The notes under the pieces were generated by a model that saw nothing but the letters and a program-made list of their open reading frames with translations, was not told the origin of the DNA and searched no databases. From positions 22,295,019 through 22,359,018 of the forward strand of contig OU342815.1 of NCBI GenBank assembly GCA_910591455.2: a DNA stretch of 64,000 nucleotides, given 5' to 3'. Below, in pieces: positions 1 through 13,318 of the stretch (position 1 is its first letter; the number at the start of each line of letters is the position of its first letter). The stretch comes from Pholis gunnellus. Lineage: Eukaryota > Chordata > Actinopteri > Perciformes > Pholidae. The position numbers were made by a program, and so were the translations under genes.

Positions 1-1589
1 AAGCAGACATTTCCCTCAGGAGTTGGTGGAGATAACAGAGCTAAAAGGAGAGTGACTGTTGGACTTGACTTCAAAATGATGCTTGTGTTGCTTAATATCT
101 GCTTGATGTGTAACATGCAGGCTTATGGTGTGGTTACATTTACAAACTAAAACTGCTTCGTTGAGCTTAAGAAAACATCATAGTTTGAGTAAAAAATAAA
201 CAATTCTCATGAATAAAACAAGACTATTAAGGATATGAATACAAGAAGAGCACATATAATTATGATGGGAGCAAAAGAGGAAGTGAGATTATTTGGAATA
301 AAAAGTAGTTTTGTTGACAAAACCTAAAGTGTTTTGTTTCAGTTCCGAACATTAACTTTCACTTTCACAGCCGGGGTGCAGTTTGGCCCATCTGAAGCAT
401 TGGAATGGTAGTGATAACCATTTGTACACCCATTCAATCGGCTGATAACATTTGAAGAGTCTACATCCATGTTAGCAGCACCAGAATTATCAAGCTTCAT
501 CCTCTGGTACCTTCTTACTAAATTACCTGGCAAAATGCATCAGTAGCTGCAAAAAAGACCTTTCAATAAAAGCCATGAATGTCAACACAACGGTGCAACA
601 GAAAGAGTCAGTCGATCCCCAAAGTCAGTACGATTCAACCTGTGGGGACCATGATCGACTAGTCGTATTGGGCTTTCGAGCCAACAACAAACGCTGTTTT
701 TGTATTTGGAGAACAGGTTTGCTTGAAAGCTCTGGGAGCTACATTAATGAACCACTGAGCTTACATTCTCTTTGACAAATTTGCTTATAGTTCCACATGC
801 ATAATGGAGAGACACTGAATTATGAGGAAAAAAAAGGATGTAACCAGAATAAGCTGGGTGGTTAGAAACAGAATCTGTGATGTAGAAGACGTATACAGTG
901 CAGTAAGACACAGATCAGGGAAGATTACCCCCTTTGGAGATTCGCTGAAAAGTGAAAAAATCTGATCTGTGAAGAAAAAAAAGGAAAATCTAAACCGAGA
1001 GCATCTGAGTAAACAAACTGCCTAAACTGTAAACCAAGCATGACCGAACATGAGTCAGAGGAAATCAACTTTTTCTACTTTACTTTTTGAGTTGAGGAAA
1101 AGGTTACAGTTAGGTGGAGTTTACTCTTGTTTTTTGAGGCAGCGAGGGAATTTGTATCTCAAAGTTGAACCAGCTTGAATTGTTTTACCGTGTACTGTAC
1201 CTTTCATGAGCCCGGAAGAACACTATCAAAGTGCTTCTCACTGTCTTTATTCTACCATGCACTGCTTCTTGCTGAAAAGAAGCTTTGAAATCCCACTGGA
1301 AACTGCAGCTTTTAGTCATTCTTTATTCAACCAGCCTCAAACCGTAGTAGAAGAATTAAAAGGAATCAACAAGAGGAATTCCTCTGTACAGACATTTACC
1401 TGAGATTTGTGGGTAATATTTCCTCTAAAGGCAAATCAAAGTTACAGGAACAATAGCGTCTGCACACAGAGGCTCAGGGGAGCCACTGCTCCCAAATCAG
1501 TTTGTAAGACTTTGATAACACTGGAAGAAGACAAACTGCTTGAGTTTAGTCAGGGAATTATTATGAGGGTTTATATTTATAACCACGCG
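1..1589. other. Intergenic, no supported gene
   Basis: AT-rich sequence with no convincing exon series on either strand. The only stretch that looks even slightly coding is on the minus strand near 339-533 and is listed separately. No RNA gene or transposon end was recognised. Confidence 0.5.
339..531 (-). other. Possible terminal coding exon, unidentified
   Basis: On the minus strand an open frame of about 62 codons ends in TGA close to 339. It is preceded by two possible acceptors, one after a T-rich run (ttttttgcag) and a weaker one (ttttgccag); only the second is compatible with this frame, since a TGA lies between them. The translation contains NLVRRYQRMK and ends KVKVNVRN. The composition is not low-complexity. 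I do not recognise the protein, and a chance ORF is at least as likely. If real, it would be the last exon of a gene running leftward out of the window. Confidence 0.2.
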
Positions 1590-2185
1590 AACAGAAATAT
1601 GAAATGTCTCGAAAACTACAGGATGGATTGCCATGAAACTTGGCACAGATCTCCAAGGTGACCAGGGGATTAATCACAATGACTGGTGATCTCCAGACTT
1701 TTCCTCTAGTGCCAACAGCAGGTCAAACGTTTCACTTATCCACTCGAATACTGTATCTAAACATCTGCAGGATGGATTGGCACAACATTTTGTCAGGATA
1801 TTTGTGGTTCCCGGTTGATTTATGATACTGACTTTGGTGATCCAGTCATGTTTTTTACTGCAGGACTCACATTTGTGGTTTAGACTGAAATGTCTCGACA
1901 ACTATTGGATGTAGTATTATGACATGTGGTATTCATATTCATGTCCCCCGCAGGATGAACTGGCGCCATCATCAGGTCAAAATTTAATTTAACACCTGCG
2001 TAAACTAGTGATGTTCATATCAGCCCTCAACCGCACGTTAGCAAATGTTAGCATGTTGACACGCTGATCTAAGATGGTAAACATGGTAAAGCATGATACC
2101 TGCTTAGCATCAGCATGTTAGCATTGTCATTGTGAGCATGTTAGCATGCTGATGCTAGCATTCGACTTGAAGGCGGCTACAAACA
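1590..2185. repeat. Dispersed percomorph repeat, diverged copy
   Basis: Contains phrases I recognise from a very common percomorph interspersed repeat: several versions of 'ggatggattgccatgaaact', 'gtgatc..gacttttcctctagtgcc', 'gccatcatcaggtcaaaat', and a tail rich in gcatgttagcat (about 2,035-2,165). It appears to be a decayed, non-coding copy. Recognition rests on memory of fish repeats, not on a search. Confidence 0.6.
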
Positions 2186-4244
2186 CTGTAGCAACATGTT
2201 GACAGATTTGGACAGTTCTGTATTGGAGGACTGATTTAATGAGACACAGGTGCTAATAAACAGCATTTTGCAGAGCAGCCATCTTGGATTTTGATATTGT
2301 TGTTGATTATCCGAGTCAGAAACCCAACTCCTGACTGGTAACTCAGAAATTCCGACTTTCCAGCTAAAATGGAATGCAGCGTAATACACAGGATTCAGAA
2401 CTTTACTAAGGTATAGTGGAGTTCTCCTGGCTTTGTTAACACAGCCGGACCAGCTGCGAGGGCCTCTTTGTAGGCTGCCGCTCTGCACTGAGCTCATACA
2501 GCTGTTTCAGTCAATAACGCCGTCCCAACTGACCACAGAAGCTCATTACCCACCTTATAATTACCTTTCTGTTAAACACCTTCAGCTCTGTCAGCACTGT
2601 TGCTATAGTTTGCAACGTAGGCTATTGGCACAGACTCATTTTAACATACTCTTATATTGTTTGTTTGTCATATTCTAATTTTTCTATTTTTAATTGTGTC
2701 ATGTACTGGTGCACTGTGTTTATTGTCATGCACCAATCACCAAGTCTAATTCTTTGTATATGCAAAGATACTTGACAACAAACCATTTCTGATTCTGAGC
2801 AATCAGCCGCCGGCTCGCTGTCGCCATGTTGAGAGCCATCGAGAGGCAATCGAAATGCTCGCAATCTGGTAGGAAGCACGTTTGAAGCACCGCTGGGATA
2901 ATTTACAGCTTCTCAGAGCGTCTAGTGTCGCTGTAGACTCTTAGTCTTGATATATGACAGCACTAGGTGAGTGTTTCTGTTGATATTTTGTTTCTTTACT
3001 TATTATTAGATTAGTAAAATGTAATAATAATAATATGGCATTACCTAATTCACTCACACATTTTATGTATTCAGTCATACTATGAACTAATCACGGTTAT
3101 GATGAAAATCATAGTTTCTACTTGGAAGTAATTTTTTATTGTGAAATTGAATCAATGAAAAATAAGACATCTCTCACAAAAAAACAAGTGTCTACAGAAA
3201 CCGAGCGATGCCTGCAGATGTCAGAGTAAGCCTCGCTGCTAAACACAGTCGACTGCTAGATAAGCATCCATCGCCCGAGGACAGAGTTTATGTGTGTGTG
3301 TGTGTGTGAGTATGTAGGAGGGCTGTTTAAAGTAGGCACACTCTGTAGGTGAGGGGGCCGTCGAGGGGCGAAAAGCATTTTCTCTTTTAGCGTTTTCTTT
3401 TTTTTTTTTAAAGCATATGAAGAGGGAAAGAGCAGTGAGTGCTGAACACCGCTCTCCAACGTGTTGGATTTATCTCTTGAGCCAGCAGTGTGCTGAAAAT
3501 AACACATTTTAATGTTGGTTACATTTAATTCCCATTTGCTGATTAAAGATGTTGGTGTAATGTGGTTCTTATCACCTTCGCTCTCATTGCTATAATAATG
3601 TATGCTGTAGTTTTAAATCAGTAAGGGATTGCCGATCTGTTTGGCCAATATTGACCTTGGAATTTGATATTAATACCACATCAGTGCTGTCTAAATGGGC
3701 CTAATAGGCCCCAGTCTGATGATGAATGAGCACTTGCTGTTCCCTGGGCTGACCTATAAGGAATGGACACACAGGAACTAACCTTTCAGCTCATTTACTG
3801 TAGCTTCAGGGTGCTTTCACACCTCACCTGCTTGGTGAGCTCCAGCTGAACTCCGGGGCGGAGCCAGACGTTGGGAGCATTTGGGGCTCGGCCCAAACGT
3901 CTCTCGGCGGAGATATCTTTTTTTTCCATTTACAGTAGCAATATGCACTAGATAAAATAATCCCTAAAATCTGTTCCGTATTTGGGAAAAACATCAAGGA
4001 AAAGAGCCCACATCCTATTTTGTTTTCCAACTGTCTTCATGCTTCTGAAATCAGAACACAGAAAATGTGCCAAAAAGAGGCAAACATTGTCTGATGTTAC
4101 TGTTTTCAAGTTACATAACACAGGGAGGGTAGGAATTTGGCATAAACAGCATTAATAACCTTGAAACCTATTTTTGTTCTAATAATTCTAATAACAGAAT
4201 GAGTGTCAGCGCGACTGAGAGGTTCTGACACAGTTGAAGGTATT
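2186..4244. other. Intergenic, nothing definite
   Basis: No exon or RNA gene seen. A short motif at about 2,815-2,870 (gctcgctgtcgccatgttgagagcc) recurs at about 16,735-16,775 in similar form, so both are probably pieces of one dispersed repeat. A short (TG)n lies near 3,293-3,308. Confidence 0.45.
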
Positions 4245-4640
4245 TATTCAGACTGGTCTCATCCAGCGTTCAACAATCATGTTGTGTGTTATTGACATAA
4301 TGCAGGAGGGGTGGATGGGTCAAGCTAACAGCGATCTCTCAGCCAGGAGATCGCTGTTCGTTCCGCGTGTAAAACGAGAAGTCAATGTTGATTCATTTGT
4401 CCCGTAACTTTTGTACTTCAGTAGCAGCACTTTCGTAATTATTTCAACCCAAAGAACGATCTTTTCCTAAACCTAACTAAGTCGTTTTGTAGCCTAAACC
4501 TAAGTATTTCACAATGTTTTCATAGGTATACCACGATATTCTCCGAACTACGTGGTTTTGTTGCATATTACTTACTAAATTGTTTCCTGCGAAGACGTTC
4601 TTGTTTTAATGAAGATGGCAGCCATTTTTTATTATAATCG
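4245..4640. repeat. Probable dispersed repeat with a 12-bp hairpin
   Basis: Contains the phrase 'cctaaacctaactaagt...ttttgtagcctaaacctaa' (about 4,467-4,510), which I associate with a common non-coding percomorph repeat. At 4,327-4,358 there is a perfect 12-bp inverted repeat (aacagcgatctc / gagatcgctgtt) around an 8-base loop. The repeat class is unknown. Confidence 0.45.
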
Positions 4641-4746
4641 TCATTGTACACATTGTACATATGAAATGTAACCTCTACATTTAACCCATCCCTAGCATCC
4701 CGAGCATCCCTAGCATCCCTAGCATTAGCATCAAGGTCAACACCTG

Positions 4747-5130
4747 ATGAGCAGCAGCTCCCACCCCATGCGGGACGCCCTGGCAGCTCTGTGCAGCTCC
4801 TTCAGCCGCCGGCTGATTCCCCCCCGGTGTGTGAAGGAGAAGTACCGCAGGTCCTTCCTTCCTGCTGCCGTCAGGCTGCACAACCAGCTGTGCTCCCAGT
4901 AGACCACACAACACTAACAACACCACAACAAATCTGTGCAATAATTACACTGTGCAATAAAAAATATATGTATTATATTTAGTTATTGCGGATTTTTGTA
5001 CTTTTTTACTTAGTTGATATTCTTTACTGTTTATTACTTATTTATAATACTTGCCTTGTTTGCACTGCTGTGATCCTGTAAATGTCCCCACTGTGGGACT
5101 ACTAAAGGATTATCTTATCTTATCTTTGTT
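4747..5130 (+). mobile_element. LINE (non-LTR retrotransposon) 3' end fragment
   Basis: An open frame of 51 codons (4,747-4,902) ends with a sequence containing KYRRSFLPAAVRLHNQLCSQ. That is the usual C-terminal signature of fish LINE reverse-transcriptase ORFs of the Rex1/L2 type, where a basic stretch precedes an 'FxPAAxRLxN' motif. It is followed by a short 3' untranslated part and a tail of tandem TTATC/TTATCTT units (about 5,108-5,127), as expected of a target-primed insertion. All upstream domains (endonuclease, RT palm) are missing, so this is a 5'-truncated dead copy. Clade assignment is tentative. Confidence 0.7.
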
Positions 5131-8100
5131 CGTACATTAAAAATTGATCACTCATAATTAAGTGGATCATGTTATTGTGTTCTTATATATTTACTTTTAA
5201 TTGCCCGCTGATAATTGAAGCTAACATAGAGGTCACTCTCTGATCACAGCGGTAATAAACAATGTGTTACCTTTTAAAAATTCCCCCAAAGTTAACTTTA
5301 AATTTGTGACATTTTGGGGCGCCACGAGGCTGACCTAACCTGTCCTTTAAATTGACTCTGAGTGAGAATGCTGTTTTTATGAAAGAAGAGGGACGGACCG
5401 GTGAGCGTCTGCAGGGACTTTGGTTTGACAGAGAGAGAGGAAAAAAGAAATCAAAGTGCTCTAATGTGTTTTACAGAGAAATCCAGGGAGAATCGATTCG
5501 TCTAAACCAAAACGCCGGGCAGTTTTCACACCAAACCTCTGGGTTGTTCTTTAGGGTCTGTTTATACAGTTTGAGCTGTGAAAGAACAAAAAAAACAACC
5601 CGGTCCAGAGTGCTGCTGTTATTTCAGCCCGAGTTAAGAGGATAGATGAACTAAATATCTTAGTAGCAATCAATGGATATCGATCAATCCCCTGAAATGC
5701 TTTCATTTCAAGCATAGTATGGACCGAATTGTAAAGTGGTTTGTCGTTAATGGAGAGAAAAGGGTACAAAATGGGTACAGCGCTGTATGACTCGTCCTCT
5801 CTGAACTCTCTGGACTATTTTGGTTCATGAAACAGGAAATACAAGAGGAAAAGGATTCAGTTGGGGTTCAAAACCTTTTGAAATCAAATACGAATCCTGC
5901 TTCGTCTCATTTTGTTGGTGGAGATTTATTTAGCTTGTATTTGGTTTCTGTTAAATGTTTTATGGAAGTTAAACTGTTTTGTGCTTTAAAAACATAATCT
6001 TACCATAAAATGTTTGTCAGTGAACAGTCAGTATCAACATTTTCATTTGTTAATTAACGTTTCTATATTATGTTGATTTGATAAGCATTATGTTTTACAC
6101 AAAATAGATGAATTATTTGTTGCAAATGTATACATATATAAATGAATGAATTTAATGTCCCTCATACCAAATGACGTCCCAACACATTTAAACTACACTC
6201 TTAAGTTACAAGGGAAACGCACGTTCACCCGGATTACAGTCGCAGTTTTCAACAATTTGGAGAGTTTGAAACACATGGTTAAACGTTGTCAATTGAAACT
6301 AAACGTAGAAACACTGCAGAACTACTTAGTTAGGTTTGGGCAACAATACTATTTGGTTGCATTCATTAAAAGAACATATCGGTTTGACTTAAAATGACAG
6401 ACAACAACAAAAGAAAAACTAAAAAAACATAAACAAACGTTTTGTGTTTTTTGACTGACCCGACCCTCGGACCTTCTCCCTACTCAGACTTATAGGGATT
6501 CATTTTAAACTTATTTGTGATACTAATAAAGTCAACATAATCCAACACAAAATATGTTTCCCTCAAAAATTTCTTCACAATCAAGTCTGAAGTCATTTGA
6601 ACAAATGTGACTTTTGGATGGTTTGTGCAGCTCTTTCTTTCATTGCTCTCTCAAGTTTCTCTCCTCTCTCCTCTGATCTCTCTACACTTATGAAGCAGAT
6701 TAATAAATCTGCACAATATTGAGCTCTAGTTATATTTTCAACGCTCTCGGTAATATATTCTGAGACACCCAGTAACGATAGCACATGGGGGACATATATT
6801 AAGACCGTTTGTAACATTAATTATTAAATAATTGTTAAAAATGTCGAGAAAAAAAAGACAAATCAGTTTCAGTTGTTGTGTTATATCTGAGATTTATTTA
6901 CATTTTTTTATTTTATTAACATTTCAACTGTGTGTTGCTCATTGTATTTTGTGCAGTATACGGTGGTACAACATGTAATCAAGCCCAACCGGTCGACAAC
7001 ATTAGTATAAAAAGCATGCAAGTTCGGTTTGTTACATGAACAGAGAAGCATTGCAAGAAGAAGCTGGAGCAATTGTAAATCAATCTAACGGCTGAGATAT
7101 TAGATCAGTAGCGTAACCAGTGGACGGTGCAACGGTGAGAGCAGCATGAAATTAGATTTCAGGGAGGCAGAAACCAGTGAAAGTGACTGGCTTCAGTCAG
7201 AATATCTGGCAGAAGAGAAATATGAGGAACATTCACCTTATAGGACATATTTTTTAGGCTTTTGCTTCACGGTCTGTCACATTGGGGGTAAAAAGGAAAG
7301 ACGGAAAAACCTCCTTGGATTGGAAACGTTCCTGATGTCGTTGACATGAAAACATCTTTAGTTAAGATTTCATGTAAAATCGTAATATTCTCAAAAAAAA
7401 TTGTAAATATCAACAACAACAAAATATAGTAAAATATCCCAAAATTATAACAAGAATATATTTTAAAAACAATACAAAAAAATATCTGAAAAATATTAAA
7501 AAAGAAAGTAGTTAAGTTAAATCAACTTAAAGTTAAATATATAGGTCTAGAGGTACCACGGTCACTGGCTGTCTTTGGGCCTACTTACCTCGTAGTTTTG
7601 ATAATTAATAACTCAGCCTTATTCCAAACGACGCGCTCAGAGCTGGATTAAAACCCAGAGTTCTCCTCTATGTTACAGATCATACGCTGATTCAACTTAA
7701 AAATGTAAACAGCTTTTTTAGATACTTTGCAGCCTCAAGTTGGACAACTCTGACTAAGTTAAAGGCCTTCATTAATTCAGGTTTTCATTGTTGATGGCGC
7801 TGCCCTCATGTTCGCCTGTATTGGCCTATGATTGTTCAACTGTTTAATACCATTTTTAAGCGTCCCTTTAAATCTTGGTGCAAGGACCTGCTTGCTGGGA
7901 CTCATTGATACGTTACCTGCTGGTTTTTGTAACTGAGCTTCTAACTTGTGCACTCAGTAAAGTATCCTCGTCATGTGGCTCCCACTTTAAAATCGGTGGC
8001 TCCATACTGTTAAAAGTATCATCCCTTTTGAAGCTTCCTCCTCCGCCTTAAAGGATAAACCCGCTCAACTCTACAGGAACTGTGACCCCTGCTTTTAAAT

Positions 8101-8259
8101 GCCACAAAATCTCAAAGGATGAAGTCAAGACTGAGAGAACCGGTCTGGAAAAAAGATGTGGAATTATAGATTGGCATGATGTTGAAGTGAAAAGTTGTAT
8201 CAGGTAACTGTTCACTACTGATTCCCTTGTTGTGGTCACTTTGTCATTAGGAGTCTCTT
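5131..8259. other. Intergenic, nothing definite
   Basis: AT-rich sequence with scattered stops in all frames. No splice-supported exon, RNA gene or transposon terminus was recognised. Confidence 0.45.
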
Positions 8260-8880
8260 TGTGTCTCTTTTAGGTATTTTTGAGTCTCTTTAGTCAATTG
8301 GTTCTTCGGCCTATTTTCAGTCTCTTTGTATCCTTTTGCAGCTCTTTGCATCTATTTTTGGTAATTTTGTGTCACTTTGAAAACATTTTTTTTGGTCATA
8401 GTTATTTTTTGTCTGTGGGAGTCTCTTTGTAGTCATTTCGCGAGTCTTTGTGGTAGTTTTATGTTTCTGTGTGGGAGTCTCTTTGTAGTCCTTCTGCGAG
8501 TCTTTGTGGTAGTTTTATGTTTCTATGTGGGAGTCTCTTTGTAGTCCTTCTGCGAGTCTTTGTGGTAGTTTTATGTTTCTTTGTTGGAGTCTCTTTGTAG
8601 TCCTTCTGCGAGTCTTTGTGGTAGTTTTATGTTTCTTTGTGGGAGTCTCTTTGTAGTCCTTCTGCGAGTCTTTGTGGTAGTTTTATGTTTCTTTGTTGGA
8701 GTCTCTTTGTAGTCCTGCGTGTCTTTGTGGTAGTTTTATGTTTCTTTGTTGGAGTCTCTTTGTAGTCCTTCTGCGAGTCTTTGTAGTTGTTTTATGTTTC
8801 TATGTGGGAGTCTCTTTGTAGTCATTTCGCGAGTCTTTGTAGTTGTTTTATGTTTCTTTGTGGTCATATTGACTCTCATC
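8260..8880. repeat. Tandem repeat array, about 56-bp unit
   Basis: From about 8,415 there are eight consecutive units of about 56 bp. Each reads gtgggagtctctttgtagtc, then a short variable part, then gcgagtctttgtggtagttttatgtttct. Unit starts at 8,415, 8,471 and 8,527 give an exact 56-bp period. One unit has lost a few bases (near 8,715) and the last two have gtagttg in place of gtggtag. The preceding 150 bp are a degenerate form of the same theme. Confidence 0.85.
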
Positions 8881-11095
8881 CTGGTTGGTTTGTGTCTCTT
8901 TGAGTGACATGTTGTCGATGAAGGCCAGGGGAGGCCCTGACACTTTGGGCCCCTGGGTCTGTGTCGGCTAGGCCCGTTCAGTAATCCATCCGTGGGTACA
9001 GGACTCAGGTCTAACTCCAGCCAAGATCAATGGAGTGAAGTAAACAAACAATATACTTTTCCTCTAAATGATCTTATATTTTGTCAAACAGAGATGTGTA
9101 AATACTCATTACAGTTGGGTCATATAATCTCTTTCCGGTTGTTCCTTGTTAACTACAGATATCGACAGACTATTGCCAACATTTATGAAATGAACTGCTT
9201 TCACACCCGCAGGCGAAGCAAACGGTATCGAGTTTTGTTTATTATGTCAGGAGCCATTAATTTGCTGCCAGCTTTATATTGAATATGTTATCAGAAACCT
9301 GGCAAGCGAGTGAGAGCGGAGACAAAATGAGCCAATTTAATACTGTTTGGCAGGAGGAGTCAGATTTCACCGCTCGCTGGGCTTTTGTCTGACTGGGAAT
9401 CTCCGAAATGAATTTGAGCGACCTCGCTCTCCAGAGGTGTTTGCACCTGTACCTTAATTTGATCTACAGGGCTTTCATTAGTGCTCCATGATGCAGAACT
9501 GCAATGGGCGTTGGATCATTTTCTGTTTTTCTGACAAGGAAGCTCATTGTCTGTTAACATGCTTTGTATCCAAGTCAAATAGCGTTCAGTAATGAATAAC
9601 ATCCTTTATTTCTGCAGTCACCTGAAAACATTCTATTTATTTTATTCAGAGCCAAAGGTGGATGATGCTCAGCATTTTAAGAAATAGACGATTCAGCAAT
9701 CTGCAGCAGGCGGCTTTAAGTTATGTGTGCTATTATTCTACAGAAAAGACCTCCATTACTGCCACTCAAACACTTTAAATAGAACTTCACATACTGTTTG
9801 ATGTTGTTAATTACATGCAAAACCCGAGTTCAAATATGAATACTGCTGTGTTCCAATAAAGAGTCTTAAGTGAGGCCTTTAACCACGGGCAAATGTTCTT
9901 AGCCACACTTTTGAAAATAAATGTTGTTTTAAAATGTAGGTAAAATACAAAAAAAATGACTCGCTGGAGGAAAATGATCAGACTGAGAAAGAGTCAAACA
10001 AAGTGCAGTATAAGATAATTCATGGCAGCTCTACTGAAAAGATCTCTTTACTCTACAGATGATGAAGAAATTGTGCAATTGACCCACAAAAACAGAACCG
10101 AGGATGATGCACACTGTTGACGGTGAAGCTGTTTCCTTTTATAATTCCCAGTGATCTACAATTCATGAGAATTTCATTCAAAGAGGTCACAGCTTCTGCA
10201 AAGTTTGGACTTGTGAAACATCCCAAGTTCTCCGTGGGGATAGGGCTCGCTTGAAGCCGGGAACAAGGAGAAATGGATATCACAAAAAGCAGACCTCTGA
10301 CTGGACTCACAACGTCCGTAACGAACATGCAACGCGGTTTGCAGACGTCACTTTGACGGATTAAGATCGCACTGTTTACACGCAAAAGCGGACACTTACA
10401 ATGTGTGGCTTCTTTTCCAGATGGTGTGCTCTCGTGCTTTAGCAACAAAAGAGATGTAGAAATATAAGAGAATGTAGGCATCGGTTCACATCATCTATCT
10501 TGACTGGACACTGCTGTCTGTTCCCATTCAGCACTTGTGTTTGGAAATGGAAATGGATGTCAACAAGGATTTAAAACTGAACCTGCAGCACTTGTTCCCA
10601 GCTCTCCCCTCCCCCCCCTCCCACACTTCAAAACATAAAAGCTTTCCCTTTTAGTCGCAACACCTCTTCTGTCTCTTTCTCTCTGCGAGCAGAGCTAGCA
10701 CAAAAATATTAACGCTGACTGTTATGATCATTGTACTGTGCAAAGCAATCTGCTGCAAGCGCGGAGAAAGCAGAAACAAACACGGGGACTGTTTGTCTTT
10801 CTATATATGTCTGAACAGATCATGGCATGATGTGTGTGTGTGTGGGGGGGGGGGGGGGGCTATGCTGCAGGAGGTGGAGGGGTGTGACCTTCTGCACGAT
10901 GTGAGTGAACCAGAGAAGAAACAGTCCGCTGGAACGATCGTTTGTTATTGTGTGTTTAAACACGACTTATTGCATTACTGATGCATCATCTGAGCTCTAT
11001 ATCAACCAACATGATCAAAGTCATAATTAAGCTCTCAGAATCATGGGTGCATTGTGGGACATGCAAAAGGTCCCACCACCTCTCCTTCATGGGGG
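8881..11095. other. Intergenic; no gene seen
   Basis: No exon series. About 9,300-9,640 is unusually free of repeat-like or low-complexity sequence (see findings). There is a run of 16 G at 10,844-10,859 after a short (TG)n. A TATA-like acataaaag at about 10,633-10,642 is followed by pyrimidine-rich sequence, but nothing downstream looks transcribed. Confidence 0.4.
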
Positions 11096-11935
11096 CAAGA
11101 CACAGAGACGTGTGTTGTTGTTTTGTGTCTCTTTGTAAATGATTTTTTGTCGTTTTTATTTTTTTTGTCTGTTTTGCCCCTTATTGCAGCCGTTTTCCTT
11201 TTGATTCTCTTTGTAGTGGTTTTATATTCACTGTAAATTATTTACAGAGTTTCATGAGATTACTAATTCTATAATAATTCTACAACAGCATGCAAACAAC
11301 CTGCAGTAATACTACAGCCACATACTGCTGAATCACAGTAATGTGCTGCTATAACTATAGCTGTAGTTTTACTGTAATTTACTCTAAAAATGTCACAGCA
11401 GCTGTGAAAGTAATGCCACTAGTAGCCAGCAATTATCTGTAAACGTACAGTCAAATATTTGACGGTGTCTGTTTGTATTCTTTTAGTGTCTCTTTGTAGT
11501 TAGTCTCTGCCTCTTTGCAGCTGTTTTGCATCTGTTTGTGGTCATTCTGGATTGCTTTGTGGTTGTTTTGTGTCTCTTTGTGGTCACTTAGTGTCTCTTG
11601 TTAGTCATGTTGTGTCTCTTTGTTGTTGTTTTGACGCGTTTCGTAGTTGTGAGTGTCGTTTTGTCTTTTTCCAGCTGGTTTGCATCGATTAGGTGTTTCG
11701 ATCTCTTTGTGGCCATTTTGTGTCTGTTTGTAGTCATTTTGAGTGTCTTTGTAGCTGCTTTGTGTCTCTTTATAGTAATGTTGTGTCTCGTTGTGGTTGA
11801 TTTGCTCCTTTTTCATAGTTGTTGTCAGTCTCTTTTGTTGTCTTTGTGTGTCTCTTTGTGATCGTTTTGTTTTGTTTCGTTGTAAATTTGAGTCTCTTCC
11901 TGGTTGGTACGTGTCTCCTTGAGTCGCATTTTGCA
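11096..11935. repeat. Degenerate tandem array related to the 8.3-8.9 kb array
   Basis: Repeated occurrences of gtgtctctttgtggtca / gtgtctctttgtagt at roughly 26-30 bp spacing, especially 11,460-11,930, clearly built on the same core as the 56-bp array. Units are too diverged to count exactly. A non-repeat segment (about 11,235-11,455) interrupts it. Open frames here are products of the repeat. Confidence 0.7.
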
Positions 11936-13238
11936 GCTGAAGGTTACAACATTAGCTAAAGGCCCTTCACACCACAGCAGAATGTGTGGTTCTGGTACAT
12001 TGTCTGGCCCACTACTGTAGCCGAAGAGCTGACATGCAAGCCAGGCGAGAAAATACTAGTGCTGGTCAGTCACAATCGCTCCAAATGAATAAATGCAAAC
12101 GATTAAAGCTCTCTGAGCTTCTTTGTACCGGGCCTGAACGAGGATTAAAGCGCAGCTCATTAACTCAGCCGGTAATGGAAAATAAGTTCACACAGTTTAT
12201 TCAAAAGATGTATCTGTATCATCACCTCCTCTCCAATAAGTGTCTGAGAACATTCCATTTCTGTGGAGCACTTTCTAGTCCAACAGAGGAGGTGAGATAA
12301 AAATGGATGGTGCTGCGCAGCTAATAAGCCACAGTAATAGCCTCCTCCATTTTGGACTCCAACATCAGTGGAGGAGAGAAAGGGAGCAGACAGGTGGCAT
12401 TGAACACAGGATGCAGTAAAACAGGAGGCAGAGAACGGGGGAGGAAGAAAGGACAGATGAGGGAGGAGGAGCTCTAATGTGCTTTGCTTTCTTTGCATGA
12501 AGGGAATCAGTCGGGAGGACAAATGTCTGGTGTGTGAGGTGGTGACGAGTATTCAGGGAAATTATGACCATATGTGGCTCCCAAAAGAGGGAATGTGAGA
12601 GGGGATGAAATCCTCACACTAACCACCATCTCCTGTGTCTGTGGTCAGAGTGCTTCGGTGTCGACCACAGGAGCCAGAGCTCCTCCTAGTGGCCGCTGTG
12701 GGCACTGCAGTGCCAGATGTGTGAAAGGTAATATTGGGTTCTTGGCCAGATTCACAGCACTTTGTCAGAAAAACATCAAGAGTGCAGTATGAGGTTGAGG
12801 TGGGTCGGAACAAATCCTGAGCAATAATTTGAATCAAACAAAAAAAATAGAGCCCCTGCTCTCTGTCAATGTCTCTTAAAATATGAACTTTATTGTCATT
12901 AATAACTTTATATAACTGTATGACTTTATCCACATTAGATGACAATTGCATCCTCATAATATTAGTAATGAGGACAAACTTGGGCACAGAACGTGAAATG
13001 TACTTCAATACACTTGCTTTGATATAATGTGTTAAAGAGCAGGATGGGTCATTTAAGGTCACACGGATTTATGTTCATTAAGATTTACTATTTATTTGTA
13101 TGCACGAGAAAAACAATCAAGTTTGCAATGAATTCTTGAGGCGCTGTGATTGATTTGTAATTGTGTTTGGCTTCATGTTTGTTAGTTTAATAAGATGAGC
13201 TGTTTGGATGGTTGTGTTTATGTGGCTATAGTGTATAT

Positions 13239-13318
<80 letters not shown>

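Noticed and set aside
4681..4941. 86-codon minus-strand frame with a signal-peptide-like start
   Set aside because: It is antisense to the LINE C-terminal coding end and its repeats.
8415..8870. Regular repeats with short variable parts, briefly considered as a CRISPR-like array
   Set aside because: The units are contiguous 56-bp tandem repeats without unique spacers, in a vertebrate genome.
10053..10481. 142-codon minus-strand frame
   Set aside because: No recognisable domain, no start or splice context, and composition like the surrounding non-coding DNA.
11598..11861. Hydrophobic 87-codon frame resembling a membrane protein
   Set aside because: Product of the T-rich tandem repeat; the frame has no start context and breaks up outside the array.
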